A stretch of DNA of 64,000 bases. Origin: Sordaria brevicollis (Eukaryota; Ascomycota; Sordariomycetes; Sordariales; Sordariaceae). Where the stretch lies: assembly GCA_033439795.1 (NCBI GenBank), contig JAUTDP010000011.1:372001-436000 (forward strand), given 5' to 3'. The notes beneath the pieces were generated by a model. It was not told the DNA's origin. It did no database searches and worked only from the letters and a program-made list of their open reading frames with translations. This document shows, one piece after another, positions 40,385 through 52,617 of the stretch. Position 1 is the stretch's first letter. Each line of letters starts with the position of its first letter. The translations under genes and the position numbers were made by a program.

Positions 40385-42911
40385 AAGTCAAGGCGTCATG
40401 GTTGTAGAAGTCCTCGTTTCAAAGCACTCAATGTTAGGCCAGGCTCTGGCTGTGAACACTCATCTTGAGGTATCTCTGTAGTAGTGATTCGTGAAGATCT
40501 CCGTGGAAGGATATGTGTGCCGAGACAACGCTGAGGATGGTGGCGCGCGAGATGTGGCGTTGAGTTGGGGCATCAGTGCTTGGTGCTGCTGAGTGTAACA
40601 GAAGAGCGTGGCTGGTAAGTTGAGCTTTCTTCTCACTTCTGTAGTCTTCATCCCAAGAGCAGCGCTGAATGGGACGTGGACAGGTCTATTGAAAATCTTA
40701 ACAATAGCGTCAGCACGAAATTCCAGACGAGGACAGGTTCACCTACCGAAACCGGTCGTGATACTCCAGATCTCGGCTCAACGGAGAGCATGTCGAGACT
40801 CACGAGGCAGAAATTTGAGCTGCGGATGTCCAAGTGAAAGCAGGCGAAAAGACGGCCTGGTCACTGGATTGGAACCCCGTAAGCACTTGCCTCCGGTGAA
40901 GGATTGCGTGCTCCGAGGAAAAACCAGCCTTCACCCCCGTGCTCGCGGGTACTCCAAGGCCCTAGCCCATGCCCCGATGGGATTTCCATCTGTCATGTTC
41001 AGCTCATGTGCGTCGCGAGCTCGCGGGATGGTTGCCTTCGGGCCGCGAGAGCAGAGTGTCATCCCCTGGCCGGTCTTGCCTGGCAGGCCTGGATCGCTGT
41101 CTCGCCTGCCCTCCCTTGGCTGTCTCCATCACCAGTCGCAGCTACCAGCAATAGCAGACACCTTCCCCTCAGAACACAGGACACCTGGAAGGAAGACCCC
41201 CACGCGGTGGCCAATTTGCTGCTATAGCTGCGTTCATATAGGTCTCGAACTGGACAATGGCTTTGTCGTTGCAACAGAGACACCTTCGTGAGCGAGCGGA
41301 AAGCGACGGGACAAGACCTCAGTCAGATCATCGTCTCACCACAGCAAGATTCTCATCACATTGCAAAGTTTTTTTTCGCTGACGACGAGCTCTTGCCGCA
41401 CGAGGTTCGCGTGAGGAAACGCTCTCTAATTTCCCTTGCGATGATCGATTTTTCCATCTTTCCTCATAAGGCCCAAACCCCGAAGACGTCAAGGAAGGAG
41501 CCCACACGGAATCTCTCCTTCCAGAAGCCGGGACCCCATCGAGAGGCAGGCACCATCGGCCGAAACGCAAGTTCGTTGGCACCAACCAAACCGCTGCCCA
41601 GTTTTCGGATGCAAGTGCGGAGAACAAAGAAGCAAAGCGCGAGCGGGAAGGCTCATCACGCAAGAGGTCCCCTAACTGTCGTGCTCGGTCTCGACGCCAA
41701 TCGTTCACAGAACGAGCACGGCCGCGGGAAAGCATGACAGATTGCTCCTACCTGCACACGCCGTCCACCCGCGCTGCCAGGGAAGTTGCGGTTCAAGCTG
41801 ATGATCGAGTACCCGAATGTCGGAGGAACGGGAAGGTGTGATTGACCGTCGCCGCGGAGAGACGCAATTGACTCTGGCGATGTAATTCGCGACCAATTCA
41901 AGGACTTTCAATATCCACTTTCAATTGCATCCATTTCCGATGCATTTCACCTTTTCATGGCGTCAAAACGCTTCAGTGTCAATGTGCTGCATTGTTGACA
42001 TTCCATGCTCCCGCGATGTTCGCCTTGTCAGGGGCAGATGGAGTCGCCTGACGCACGGACCACATGTAGTCGTTTCAGCGCGCTGTGCCAGTCTGCCAGA
42101 ACTCCAGGTCTCGGCGGGCGCTCCAAAAAATTCCACTTCCACTGGGTGAGGTTTCTAGACGCTTCCAGCCATTTGTGACGCCGATGGAGGAGGAACATCG
42201 TCGACGAACTTCATGAGGTATAATTGCGACTTTCATGTTGTTCAACTCTGTAGTAAACTCAGACACTATCGACACTAAAATTCATCATCTCATCTCATCT
42301 CATCCTTGAAAAACTTGAGACGAACCGTACCCATCTTCGGCCATAGCACAAACGCGGCTAGTCACATCCACGACGGCTTCTTTTTCTTGTCCCGCACATC
42401 CCTGCCTCAAGATCCATTTCCGCGTCCACATCTTCAAACCTCAACCGCGGCTTCTCACCTTCAAGATCCATTCATCCCACATCGCCAAAGACACATCATA
42501 GCCGACACCTACAATACCAAGAAAAAGATCTAGACAACTGCTAGTCAAACGACCGGTCCGGACAAATCACCGTTTGCCGAGTTAGGCTGACCTCAACAAC
42601 CGCAAGCGAGCTTCACACTCTGCAAACTGTCAGCTGCAACCACTTTCAGCCTGTCATCGACTCATCCATTGCTAGAGACTATTGAAGTCAAAGCAGAGGA
42701 CTAGACCTCACAAGATTCTGACGGTTGAAACCCCCACGCTTTTTTTGGGCTTTGAGGTACCGGTACATTCCAGTCAAGGTTACCTAAACGCAACCCTACG
42801 ACTACGTATCCAACCATCATCAACCCTCGGCTTCGAACTACAACAAGTCGTCTCACCACTCTTTTCCATAGAGAGTGGTCATCTACCATCTTGAGCAAAA
42901 ACCGTGCTGTG
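40385..42911. other. Spacer between the HET gene and the next plus-strand gene; no gene supported
   Basis: Open frames at 40608-41291 and 41288-41737 (plus) are Arg/Ser/Pro-rich, lack ATG starts in good position or motifs, and are opposed by equally long frames on the other strand. A CATCT repeat lies at 42287-42303. Part of the region may be the leader of the 42.9-kb gene. Confidence 0.35.
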
Positions 42912-43703
42912 ATGTATACCCCCCTAAGGTCAACAGCGCGTCGACTCTCCACTCGCCTTCTATCAACCGCTACTCAAATTTCTTCGAGGCCAACAAGGAC
43001 CATCACCACCTGGACTACCTACCAGAACCGTACCCAGATCAGCAACACCAGCATCGGCCTGAATCAGGTACCACTACAAAGGAGCTTCCACAGCAGCCGC
43101 ACACAACTCTTGTCTCAAAAAAAGATGGATACCACTTTGAACGCCGGTTCCAACGCTACCACTCAACCAGTGGACCCCGCACCGGCCGGCTCCTCGACCA
43201 GCTCAAGCACGTCACCGGGGGCTGGTAGCACCTCACTCTCTTCATCCACTTCCGCTTCCACAACGACCGGCGCCACCGCAGCCAACCCTACCACCACTAC
43301 GAACCCTACAGCCTCCCTCTCAGAAACCCCCGACTCCAACCCTACCCTCACCCGTCCCACCCAATTCTTCCCCCCCTCCTCAGACCCCCTCGCCGACCCC
43401 CTCTCCGTCGAATCCCAACGCCTCCAAAACAACAACAACCCCCTCCCCCTCCCCTCTCCCGAGTCCGCCACCCCCGTAGACCCTTCTTCTGCCCCTAAAG
43501 TTGTTACAGTAAACGGGCAAGCCGTTGCTTTGGATAATCTAGGGCCGATGGTGGTTCACAAAGACGGGACCATCTCCCGCATTGCCAACTGGGGGGAGAT
43601 GACGGAGCTGGAAAGGCAGACTACGCTGAGGGTGTTGGGGAAGAGGAATCAGTTGAGGTTGGGGAATTTGAGGGAGGGGAGGGTTAATGGGGAGGGGATG
43701 TGA
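42912..43703 (+). CDS. Small probable mitochondrial protein with conserved fungal C-terminal domain, 263 aa
   Basis: A single exon from ATG 42912 (MYTPLRSTARRLSTRLLSTA) to TGA at 43701-43703. The first 60 residues are rich in Arg, Ser and Thr with no acidic residue, as in a mitochondrial presequence. The middle is Ser/Thr/Pro/Asn-rich and low-complexity. The last 60 residues hold a compact motif (LGPMVVHKDGTISRIANW, MTELERQTTLRVLGKRNQLRL) that I recall as conserved across fungi without known function. There is a second ATG at 43125, after the presequence, so a cytosolic form is conceivable. Base use is very C-rich in the middle third. Confidence 0.7.
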   Translation: MYTPLRSTARRLSTRLLSTATQISSRPTRTITTWTTYQNRTQISNTSIGLNQVPLQRSFHSSRTQLLSQKKMDTTLNAGSNATTQPVDPAPAGSSTSSSTSPGAGSTSLSSSTSASTTTGATAANPTTTTNPTASLSETPDSNPTLTRPTQFFPPSSDPLADPLSVESQRLQNNNNPLPLPSPESATPVDPSSAPKVVTVNGQAVALDNLGPMVVHKDGTISRIANWGEMTELERQTTLRVLGKRNQLRLGNLREGRVNGEGM

Positions 43704-44237
43704 GGATGGGTATGACAGGGGATGTGAGTGGGAGTGTGAGGTGAGGATAGATAGTGATTGTTAGGTTGAGGTTAATGCTGAGGATAGTAGGTTGAGGTTA
43801 ATGCTGAGGATAGCAGGATACCTATGTATGTAGTAAGTTGAGTTGGATGTAAGCATGGGAGAGGACGGGGACGGGAATAGGCTGGGGAGGGAATGGTTTA
43901 TGGAAGAAACCCATCATAGAAACAATGGGTAAGGGGACTTTCCACCCCGGTTAAGCATCATGAGCTTGTTCTTCCGCCCTTGCTCCTCACTCACTGCACT
44001 CTGTTCAGTTGGTTTCTTGTACACTATACTTTCATTTGTCTCTGCCTTGTATATACTCCCCGAAATCCGAAATATCAAACATGGTATCATATCACGCAAT
44101 TCATATCCACCACCACTTCGCACAAAAAGTGAACCAGAGACCCAAAAAGAAAATCTTCCAAATCCATTGTATTCTTTCCATAAACTCATTTCCTCTTTCA
44201 GATCTCATCTCATAAAGACCTTGTAGTAGTGTTGGGG
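43704..44237. other. 3' flank of the 42.9-kb gene
   Basis: Contains a short tandem GTTGAGGTTAATGCTGAGG duplication near 43763-43810 and otherwise nothing recognised. Confidence 0.4.
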
Positions 44238-44329
44238 GGAGTCCTGTAACCACCATGTCGTCGGAGTCCTGTAACCGCCATGAAAGATGAAAATATAGTG
44301 TAGTGTACCGGAGTCCTGTAGCCACCCAT
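44238..44329. repeat. Three copies of a 20-base direct repeat
   Basis: GGAGTCCTGTAACCACCATG and two variants start at 44238, 44263 and 44310. They lie between the convergent 3' ends of the 42.9-kb gene and cys-3. A TATATA run follows at 44338-44350. Confidence 0.6.
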
Positions 44330-44739
44330 TGGTCTTGATATATATATATATCAATCGTTTCTTTTTTTCATGCCGAGTTCCATCGATCCATCCTTCTTCT
44401 TCTTCTTCTGCTCGCCGTCCGTCCGTTAGTCTGTCCGTTTGTCGATGCCATCCACCCAGTTGCGCACCTTTCTTACCAAGAAAAGGCGCACGCAATACAC
44501 ACTGACCTGAGGGCCAGTGCGCAGCTCAACGCGGGATTACCGCAGAGCAAAATGCTGATGAACATGAACGTGATAAGAGACGAGCTCCATCACGAACGAC
44601 TACAAGACCAAAGAAGCCAAAAGCCAAAACGTGTAAAACAAAGCAACGCGTAAAACGCCCAAGACAGTATGATGATGATATGATCTCCACCACTGACTTA
44701 TCCCAAAACCACTGCTTTTCCTTCAAGTCAACACAGACC

Positions 44740-46631
44740 TTAGTTCTTCCTCCTCTTGTTCGACTCAGCGGACTCGTCGGAGCTGGGAGAAGAAGAAGAA
44801 GAAGAAGAAGAGATAGAGCTGGCGACGTTGATGTTGTTGGTCTCGTCTCTGGTCCTTTCAGCCTCGGCGCGGTCGGCCTTGGCGGCAGCGGCGTCCTGGG
44901 AAACCTTGGCGGCCTGAGCAGAGAACTCGCGGAGAAGCTTGAGAATGTCCTCCTTGCTGCCGTGCTTCTCCGTAACAAGACCCTTCAGCCACTTGTTCTC
45001 CGTCTCGAGAGCCTGGATGCGTCCCTCGAGCTGGGTGACCTTTTCGCTCATCTCCTTGGCCGACTTCTCGAGAGCTTGCTCGCGCTGCTTCTTCTTGATG
45101 CGGAAACGGGCAGAGGCGGCCGTGTTGCGCTTGCGCTTATCTTCCTCGGCGGCGAGGCGGGAGGCTTCCTCGAAGCTCATGACGCGGGCGCCGGGAGTAG
45201 GGGGGACGGACATGGCATCGCTGGCCTTGCGCTTGGTGCCGCCTAGTTGGGGAGGTTGGGCGAGGACATAGCCGGGCTGCTGATGAGGGTGCTGAACATG
45301 GTGAGGAGCGTGGTGGGGAGGAACCGGAGGGTAGGCGGCTTGCGGGTTGGGCTGAAGAGGCTGGAGCTGGCCTAGAGTGTCTGGGTAGGCCGGGATGGTG
45401 GGCGAGGCGTAGGTGGTGGTGAAGTCGCCAAAGTTAAAGTCGGCTGAAGACATTGTGCCATGGTCAGCGGAGCCGCTCCATAAAGAAGAATGCTTGTTTC
45501 TCGCACAACAGGATGATACAATCTGATATACAAGACAGGGAAAGGAAAGAGAAGAAAGCCAGGAAGGTCCCCGAACGACAATATCAAAACGTCGTCGACA
45601 TGGAAAAGGAAGGCGGAGACTGGGGGGAGACTTGGTGGTAGCCAAGAAGGGTTAGGTGGTTGGCATCGGCCATTGTTGATCAACCCTCGTCGATGGTGCA
45701 ATCCTCCGAAAGTCACGAGAAATGACACCATTCTCATGGAGCATTGTCATTTGTCAGCCGCATATTAGGCCGCTCCCACCCACCCACACACAACCAGAAA
45801 ACCATCATTGAGACAGGTACCTCGACCTCTGTGACCAGCAGCTCCAAAACACTGCTCCCAATCAAGAAACGGTCCAAGCCATGTGGGCATGGCCGGGAAA
45901 GAGTGGGGTGACGAGCATGTTCCCCGATTCCCGATAAGGGGGAGGATTCTCTTTGGCGAATGCAGCTGACTGCAGCTATTCGAAGTCGTGATGGATGGTC
46001 CTGATGATGTTCTCTCATCTGTCTCCTTCCCGTCCAAGGTTGTCTGGGGTCCGGTCCGGGTACCACCACCGCCGTCGCATCACTTCTCTTTTTTTCTTCT
46101 TTTCCCTTTCCCGGGACACTTGCCCCTCCCGCGCAGCAGCATTTCCGACATGCAGCCTCTCACCGGTACGTCCCAACAAGGTGTAGGGGTCTTTTTCTCG
46201 AGGCGGGAAGAAACAAAACGAGGTGAAACAAACTGACAGCCGAGGAAACACAAAAGTATCCAAGACATAACCAAGCCACAGACGAAACATAACATAAGAC
46301 TTTGACAAAGTCACGAAAAAGACTAACCTGCGGGAGGAGCAGCAAAGTCCAAGCCCTGGTCGAGACCTGAGAGAAAATCGGTCATGAAGGCATCGGCGGG
46401 CATCTCGGGAGATGTCGCAGCGGACTCGACGGGAGTAGGAGCGACAACAGCATCGGGCTTGACAGGCGGCGCCTGGTAGTCGGTGTTCTGGCCCGTCTCG
46501 TAGTCGAAGAAGTTGGTGTTGGTGAAGAGGGCGAGCTCGTCGTCGTTGGGAGTGACAAACTCCTCGACTTGGGGCTCCTGCACGTTCAGGTCGCGCAGGT
46601 AGTTGGCGAAGTTGATGCGAGTGCCGGCCAT
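44740..46631 (-). CDS. cys-3: CYS-3 sulfur-regulatory bZIP transcription factor
   Basis: CYS-3 switches on sulfur-acquisition genes (sulfatase, permeases, proteases) when sulfur is scarce. The bZIP region is plain: the basic part KRKRNTAASARFRIKKKQRE, then a leucine zipper over ALEKSAKEMSEKVTQLEGRI and ALETENKWLKGLVTEKHG, which is the CYS-3/MetR type. The C-terminus is Ser-rich and ends SNKRRKN. Two models exist. A short form starts at ATG 45451-45453 (MSSADFNFGDF) and gives 237 residues, matching the roughly 236 I recall for the published protein. A long form adds an exon at 46631-46328, joined in phase by an 884-nt intron (46327-45444; GTTAGT to CTTCAG), for 335 residues. The added part includes DDELALFTNTNFFDYETG, typical of related MetR proteins. 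The short-form promoter would lie in that intron. The gene is minus strand, convergent with the 42.9-kb gene. Confidence 0.85.
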
Positions 46632-49600
46632 TTTGACGGGTCGTTTGTGTGTGTGTGTCTTTTTGGTGATATGTGGTCGGTCTTGTTCTTCGAGTAGCCC
46701 TTGATAACCAAGTTCTTCCCTTCTCTTTCTTTCTAGAGTGTAGACGGTGTGAACGTCACAACTGCTGCTGCTGCTGCTGGTGCTGGCGCGCCTTGCCAGG
46801 CGAAGTGCTGGAGTAGTGGTCGGGGATTAATGCAGTCGATTGACCTTCCTTGGTTGTCGTAGTGTGTGTTGTGTAGTTCTGAAAACGAGACAAGATTTTG
46901 GGAGGAGAGGAACGGCGCCGGGATGGTTGAATGTTTAACTGTGTGGTTCGACGGGATGGAAGCGTGGGAAGAGAGGCCAACGCAGGGGGAAGCGACGGGG
47001 GGCCGGGAAGCGCTGGAGCTGATGACTGGAGGAAGCACCTGGCGCCGCGGACGGGGGCGGGGCTACTGGAGCCTCTCTTTTTCGACAAGGGCCGGACAAC
47101 TGGAGTCAGATGGGACTCGATGGGACTCGATGGGGTCCGGTTCCAGTCCGGTGATGTTGAGACTGGAGCCTCTGGACGAAGGCCCTGAACTTGGTCGACT
47201 GCGAGTCCTGGTCGAGACGGGTGGATTCGTCTCTAGCGGTCGAATGATTCGGCAGTATGGTCGGAGACCGTTGTTTCCAGCGAGTCAGCGGCGTGGTATT
47301 TGCGCTTGTAGACTGCTGGGTCAGGTATAGGTTTCCGAGGGTTGGTAGGGACCTGAGGCCGTCGTCGGAGGAGGGAATTTGCAAAAAGAACAACGACGGC
47401 GACGAGGGCACGGACTGCGGTGGATGGAGGGGGAACAGTAACGAATAAAAACACAAATGCCACCCAAACGACGCTTTTCGGAATACCGCAAACAAAGAGC
47501 AAATGAATGATATTATTGACTGTTAGAGTGTGGTGTTGATGTTCTCAGTCAGGGTCTTGAAGAGAAGTGTGTGCGTGTCGTCAAAGAGACCCGGCCGACG
47601 GAATGGGACTTGAAAGTGGAAAAGTTGAAGAAGCGAGGAGCGGCCATCGGCCATGATGACTGGTTGAATCCGAGGTGGGACGGGGCCCGGCGGGGTCTTT
47701 TTTTTTGCAATGTGCGATTAGTCAGAGGCCATCCCACGCTCTTATGCGCCCACAATGCGAAGGTCTCCCCATTCTAACCAAAAAGGGAATTTTGCGTCGG
47801 CGCGGTTGAGTGTGCAGAATTGCCCCCCAACGTGGAAGTAAAAAGGCAGCAGCTGCGACCCCTCACGGGAGCAACAATACCCAACAATGAACTGTTTTCC
47901 AGCGGGCAGTGACCGCTAGAGGTAACCACCAGCACCAAATTCTCACCACTTTTCTTTTTAAGACCGAATGGGCAGTGGTCTCCCACGCTGTCCGCAACCC
48001 TCTCGCTCGCGGTACCGAATGCTACCAAGAACACAAAGGCACCAATCACGGCAGAGGACGCCATTTTATCACAAAGTCGGGTTAGCAACTGAAATCGTTG
48101 ACGTCGAGGTTTTCTTGGAGGTGTTGTCTAGACTGCGCCCTTCATATCAGATTTGCAAAGGGTCTCTCTCACTGTCTGATTCCGAGGCGTCGCTGTGGCT
48201 TCCTATTCAAACCTCGTTTTTCACCGGGCTGCTGTCAGTGTCACCGAAGATGTTCGTTGGTGTAACTGTTACCGGTCAAAAACTGTCTTTGGTTGGTTTC
48301 CCCTTTCAGTTTGCGCCGCACGACCGAATGAAGATGTCAAACTCCGAGGCAACAAAGAACATCAACTCCACGTCTTCTTTGACCAACTCGAAGACTAGCA
48401 GACGCCAGGAACGCCTATCGTTCGGTAGTTATAGCCTTGCCGGGCCATGATTCCGAGCCGGGTCATGTTCTTTTGTTTCCTCTTTTCCAACGACCAACGC
48501 TCCCCTCGTCAGCCCCTCGTCGGCCCCTCGTCTCATCACAGCAACATGTCGAAACTGACATCCCCATTGGTTGGTGTCATTCGTCTGAACTCTCTGTCAG
48601 CACAAGCTTCTTCCCTTTGCACTCGAAACAATTTCAAGATCCAAACTCAGATTCCGCTGAGGTTGTTAGAGAGGAGTTGAAGTTTTCTTCCAGGCTTCCC
48701 ATGTTGTTGCTGATGTGCTCCATTGTCCCTCTAGCAAATACTCGCTGACAGACCCTGGACTGAAGGCCGTTCCAGTGACGATGATACCCTAGATCTGCAC
48801 GACGATGCAGTGGAAACGGAATTGGCGAGTGAGAGCCTCAGAATCTCTCGTAAAGCAGACAAGCGGACCATTCACATGCCACGCTTGCATTATTAATCCA
48901 TCCGTTAGGAATACTGTGACCGACGCCGTGAACCCTGACGATGTCTGCTGTGGTGCACTAACAAAACTAACACTAGCTACACTGTAGCAACTAACCAGCA
49001 ATGGGAGTCCTTGATGGTTAAAGTCAATGCCAACACACTCGGCATCAGTAATCGGAATTAACGGAGGTTATTCATGACTATCTTCCCCGTTGTAACATGA
49101 AACTCCTTAGACTCCTCAAAATGCGTTGTTAACATTGTCATCGATTTATCAGCAATGGAATCTCATAGACAGTCCTATCTTTTCTCCTCTTCCTACTGTA
49201 TGAGATCACAAACCGTCGTTGACGTCGGTGACAGCCGACAGACACAGACCTCAAGAACAGTGTCCATAAGAGTCCGAGATCGGCAACGTTGCCATAGGCC
49301 AGAACATTTTTGCTTGAAACTTGGCATTTTCTCTCTCTCTCTCTCCCCGTCTAGGATAAGCTTTTGATGGAGACTCTTGTTCGGATCGAGGTGATTGCCT
49401 GTGGAGTTTTTTCTCAGCTTCTTTGTTTTACGTTTTTAGCCTTCTTCCACCGCTGGCAGGCATCGACGGCCAACGCTGTTACATAAAACTTCCAGTCGGA
49501 CCGGAGGGAGAACAAAGAGAAACAGGAAAGGCTTCATGCTTCGATGTCCCGGTTCTGTTTCTTCTTCCGGCGCCTTTGCGGAGCTGAGCGGGTTGGACCT

Positions 49601-50345
49601 GACGGTGGTGGATATGCAATCACATGAAGCAAATGTCAATCAGACGGCTAACTGAGCCAACTGAGCCAACTGAGGCCAAAAAGATGCAAGATGATCGGTG
49701 ATGAGCGTTTCTGTCGATGATTCAGTGTGATGAGAGCGCTGCTACTAGCTCAAGCTGAGAGTTGCAACCGACGGCATGTTCCGTTAACTCTTGGCTGAAG
49801 TTCTTGGCCGGCGGTCGAGACGCGCGGCGGAGCTTCTTCCGTTGCAAGGATTTTGCCAGACACTCTGTTGCCAGTTGCCAACATACGGGGTATCGAGACG
49901 GGGTCCGACGTAGACGATGGAGACGGGATGAGGATGCGTAGATGAGGACGGCGAGGAAGGCGGACTCTTGTGGGTTGCCGGCGGAGGAGTGGAAAGACCC
50001 ATGCGTGATTCCCGGGGTACGTACCTGCAGTCCGGACAATGAACGCACGGGCCAACCGATTTTGCGGCCTTGCGAACCGTCGATCCGGAGACGCTGCTTC
50101 ACGGCGCAAGTGGGGCCAATACGGTAACATCGAGCGGCTCGGCTGTTGACATCGTCACGGTCCAGACAACCACCACCCCGTCCTCCACAATCCGTCCCGG
50201 TCGGCCAAGCCCGGTCCCGCAATCCACCAAGTCCACGAATTGCCAAGCCAACAATCGCGACTTCAGAACATCGCAACCAAAACACGCGACACACAGACAA
50301 CCCAAACACCAACACAACGAGGAGGGAGGAGGGGCCACCCAATCC
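46632..50345. other. 3.7-kb divergent promoter region between cys-3 and the CENP-N gene
   Basis: No gene supported. It has CTG/CAG repeats near 46763-46782 and a CT run at 49331-49344. A 96-codon frame at 48064-47774 (minus) begins with a signal-peptide-like MASSAVIGAFVFLVAFGTA but has no other support. This is an unusually long gap, in keeping with a large regulatory region or long leaders for cys-3. I searched by eye for the CYS-3 site ATGRYRYCAT and saw no perfect match. Confidence 0.4.
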
Positions 50346-52127
50346 ATGACCCCCCAACCCCATCGCATAATGGCGCCCATTTCCGTCCCTACCACCGCGC
50401 GACTACCCTCCTCTTTACGCGTCGACCCAACCAACCCCGCCGTCTTCAAGATCCTCAACCGGCTCTCACGCGCATCTCTCCTCGCCCTCGCCCTCGACTG
50501 GCTCGACGAGCGCAACCTCGCCCTAGCAGCGCCCTTCCTCCGCCCACCCTCCGAATACCAAGACGAAGAAGAAGACGACGACGACGATGACGAATATGCC
50601 GACGACTTCAACCCACCCTTGCGCTCGCTCGACGCGCTGCAAGATCTCTACACAAGTCTACAATCACGCAAGGGATCCAAGCGGGAGGTGATCGACCGGA
50701 TAATCGAGGGTGACTGGCGGCACGGCTTGACTTTGTATCAGCTAGCAATGGCAGACATTCAGTACCTCTACGACCATCCCACATCACAAAAATGGGCTGC
50801 CTACCGAATCATGCCGTTGAAGCCCATATCGACAAACGAAGAAGAAGACGAAGACCAACAACCAGAAATCGACAAGGAATCTCTCGTCATCCCGCGCTTC
50901 CACCCTTCTACCTTTCTCAAAAACCTCCAGTCGCAAGTGCCGCCCGACATCAAAGCGCATTACAACTTTGACCGCCACCGGAGTTTACCTCTGTCCATTC
51001 TACGAATCTTCATCCTCGATTCTCCATACAACACCAGCCTCGGTCTTCAATCTGGCTCTTCCTCTTCCAAAACCGGGCGCGGAGGAAGAGCAACAACAAC
51101 CTTCGACACTTCTAGGACAGTCTACATCGCCTTTCCCGACGCTTCGCCCTACATTTACATCTCCAAACCCCAACTCCTCTCTTCCCCCACCCCCTCTTCC
51201 TCCTCATCTACCAACCCGACAAAGACCACCGGGATAAACACATCAGCAGGCGAATCCAAATCCCTCCACCACCTTTTACTCGTCGGCATCCCCGCCGCCC
51301 TCTCCCGACCTCGCCAACGGTTTTGCTTGAAACCAACCAGCCTAGCGACGCGCAACCTCAACGAATTGCTAGACAGGAGAGGCGGAGCGAATACGAGACA
51401 GGGAGCGGCGGGCGGGGGGTGGAGTATTTACGCTGATGAGATGAAGGATAAGACGAGAGGAAAGAGGGGGAATAGGGAGACGCCGTTGGATTTGGTGTTG
51501 CCTAGTCCGCCGTTGTCTGAGGATGATGCTGAGGAGGTGGGGGGAGGGAGTGGGACTGGGCCTAGGAAAGGAAAGGGGGGAGGGGAGGGAAAGGGGCAAG
51601 GGACAGGGACAGGGAATGGGGTGTTGGAGGGAAGGAAGAGACCTAACCCACCACCATCACCCGCCACCATACGGGAAGAGCGCGAACGAAAACGCCGAAA
51701 ACTGGTAGCAAAAGCGAGGTTCGCAGATACGGCGCTGGTGAATGACGGGAAGGGTGTAGAAAGAGTGGACATCATTCTCGAAGACCCGTTTCCTTCTCTT
51801 AGCCAACCTTCCACCTCCACCACCACCACCACCTCCTCATCTTCATCACGACCCAACGACACAGAAGGACAAACCCCCGGTGACAGGGAGTCAAACTCTA
51901 CCAGCACAACAGGAGAAGCAGGCGAGAGAGAAGGAGGACAAGAGTGGCGACCAACACTCAAACTAACTTTCCACGGCTCCCACGTCTTTGCTGGTATCCG
52001 CCAGCTAGTAGAAGCGGGGATTATTGACGGCGAGAAAATGCCAGGGTGGATGACGGGTGAGGAAGGGGTGACGGTGGGGAAGGTGAGGGGGGGGAGGGTT
52101 AGGGGGTGGAAGGGTAGTGGTTTGTGA
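50346..52127 (+). CDS. CENP-N/Chl4/Mis15-family inner kinetochore protein, 593 aa
   Basis: CENP-N proteins bind the centromeric nucleosome and partner with CENP-L (Iml3) in the inner kinetochore. A single exon; I take the first in-frame ATG at 50346, with a second at 50370 (context ATAATGGCG). Visible family features are the N-terminal pyrin-like helices (PTNPAVFKILNRLSRASLLA, then ALDWLDERN), the region DLYTSLQSRKGSKREVIDRI and LTLYQLAMADIQYL, the middle strands SRTVYIAFPDASPYIYI and HHLLLVGIPAALSRPRQRF, and the C-terminal segment FHGSHVFAGIRQLVEAGIID with MPGWMTGE. An acidic run and a long Gly/Lys-rich linker are the usual fungal insertions. Length is somewhat above that of yeast Chl4. The gene is ordinary and intact. 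Confidence 0.85.
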   Translation: MTPQPHRIMAPISVPTTARLPSSLRVDPTNPAVFKILNRLSRASLLALALDWLDERNLALAAPFLRPPSEYQDEEEDDDDDDEYADDFNPPLRSLDALQDLYTSLQSRKGSKREVIDRIIEGDWRHGLTLYQLAMADIQYLYDHPTSQKWAAYRIMPLKPISTNEEEDEDQQPEIDKESLVIPRFHPSTFLKNLQSQVPPDIKAHYNFDRHRSLPLSILRIFILDSPYNTSLGLQSGSSSSKTGRGGRATTTFDTSRTVYIAFPDASPYIYISKPQLLSSPTPSSSSSTNPTKTTGINTSAGESKSLHHLLLVGIPAALSRPRQRFCLKPTSLATRNLNELLDRRGGANTRQGAAGGGWSIYADEMKDKTRGKRGNRETPLDLVLPSPPLSEDDAEEVGGGSGTGPRKGKGGGEGKGQGTGTGNGVLEGRKRPNPPPSPATIREERERKRRKLVAKARFADTALVNDGKGVERVDIILEDPFPSLSQPSTSTTTTTSSSSSRPNDTEGQTPGDRESNSTSTTGEAGEREGGQEWRPTLKLTFHGSHVFAGIRQLVEAGIIDGEKMPGWMTGEEGVTVGKVRGGRVRGWKGSGL

Positions 52128-52617
52128 ATTCAGGTTTATGAGACCAGGATAACAGGGTTGGAGAGGAAGTTGAACTCTTATGAGGCTAAGAGCCGGAGAG
52201 TGAGAGTAAGGGACGTTGGTACATAGCGTAGGTAGGACTCGGAGGGAAGGACTTTTACAGTCAGGGCAGAAGAGGATGGACAGGGTTAGGGTTGGAAAGG
52301 AGTTAGTTGGGTTGTGTTTGTGTTTGTGTTACCTATATATCGGGTACTGTAGCATAGGCGTTGGGCGTTGGGATAAGCATAATTCGACGGCACAAGTGGG
52401 AAGGATGTGCCGTATGTGGATAACGTTGATTGTTTGATTTGGCTCGTGGGATAACACATACTCATATCCCATTACTACACACTCACATTGATCGCGAAAC
52501 TTGATATGGTCTATGATCTTTATTCGTCAATGTCTAATATGCTCTCCGCCCAAATTCTCTCTCTTTTGTTCTTCCTGTACCCTCATCTCACCAACATCTC
52601 GCTTTTTTCACCACCCC
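52128..52617. other. Convergent 3' ends of the CENP-N and TatD genes
   Basis: No gene recognised in this 490-bp region. Confidence 0.5.

Noticed and set aside
40608..41737. Plus-strand frames of 227 and 149 codons
   Set aside because: No ATG in good position, basic low-complexity content, equally long frames on the other strand, no motif.
45454..47500. Search for palindromic CYS-3 binding sites (ATGRYRYCAT) near cys-3
   Set aside because: Only imperfect matches were seen by eye, such as ATGTGGGCAT near 45880; not reported as sites.
47774..48064. 96-codon minus-strand frame with a signal-peptide-like start
   Set aside because: Only the hydrophobic start speaks for it; no homologue known to me and no cysteine pattern typical of small secreted proteins.
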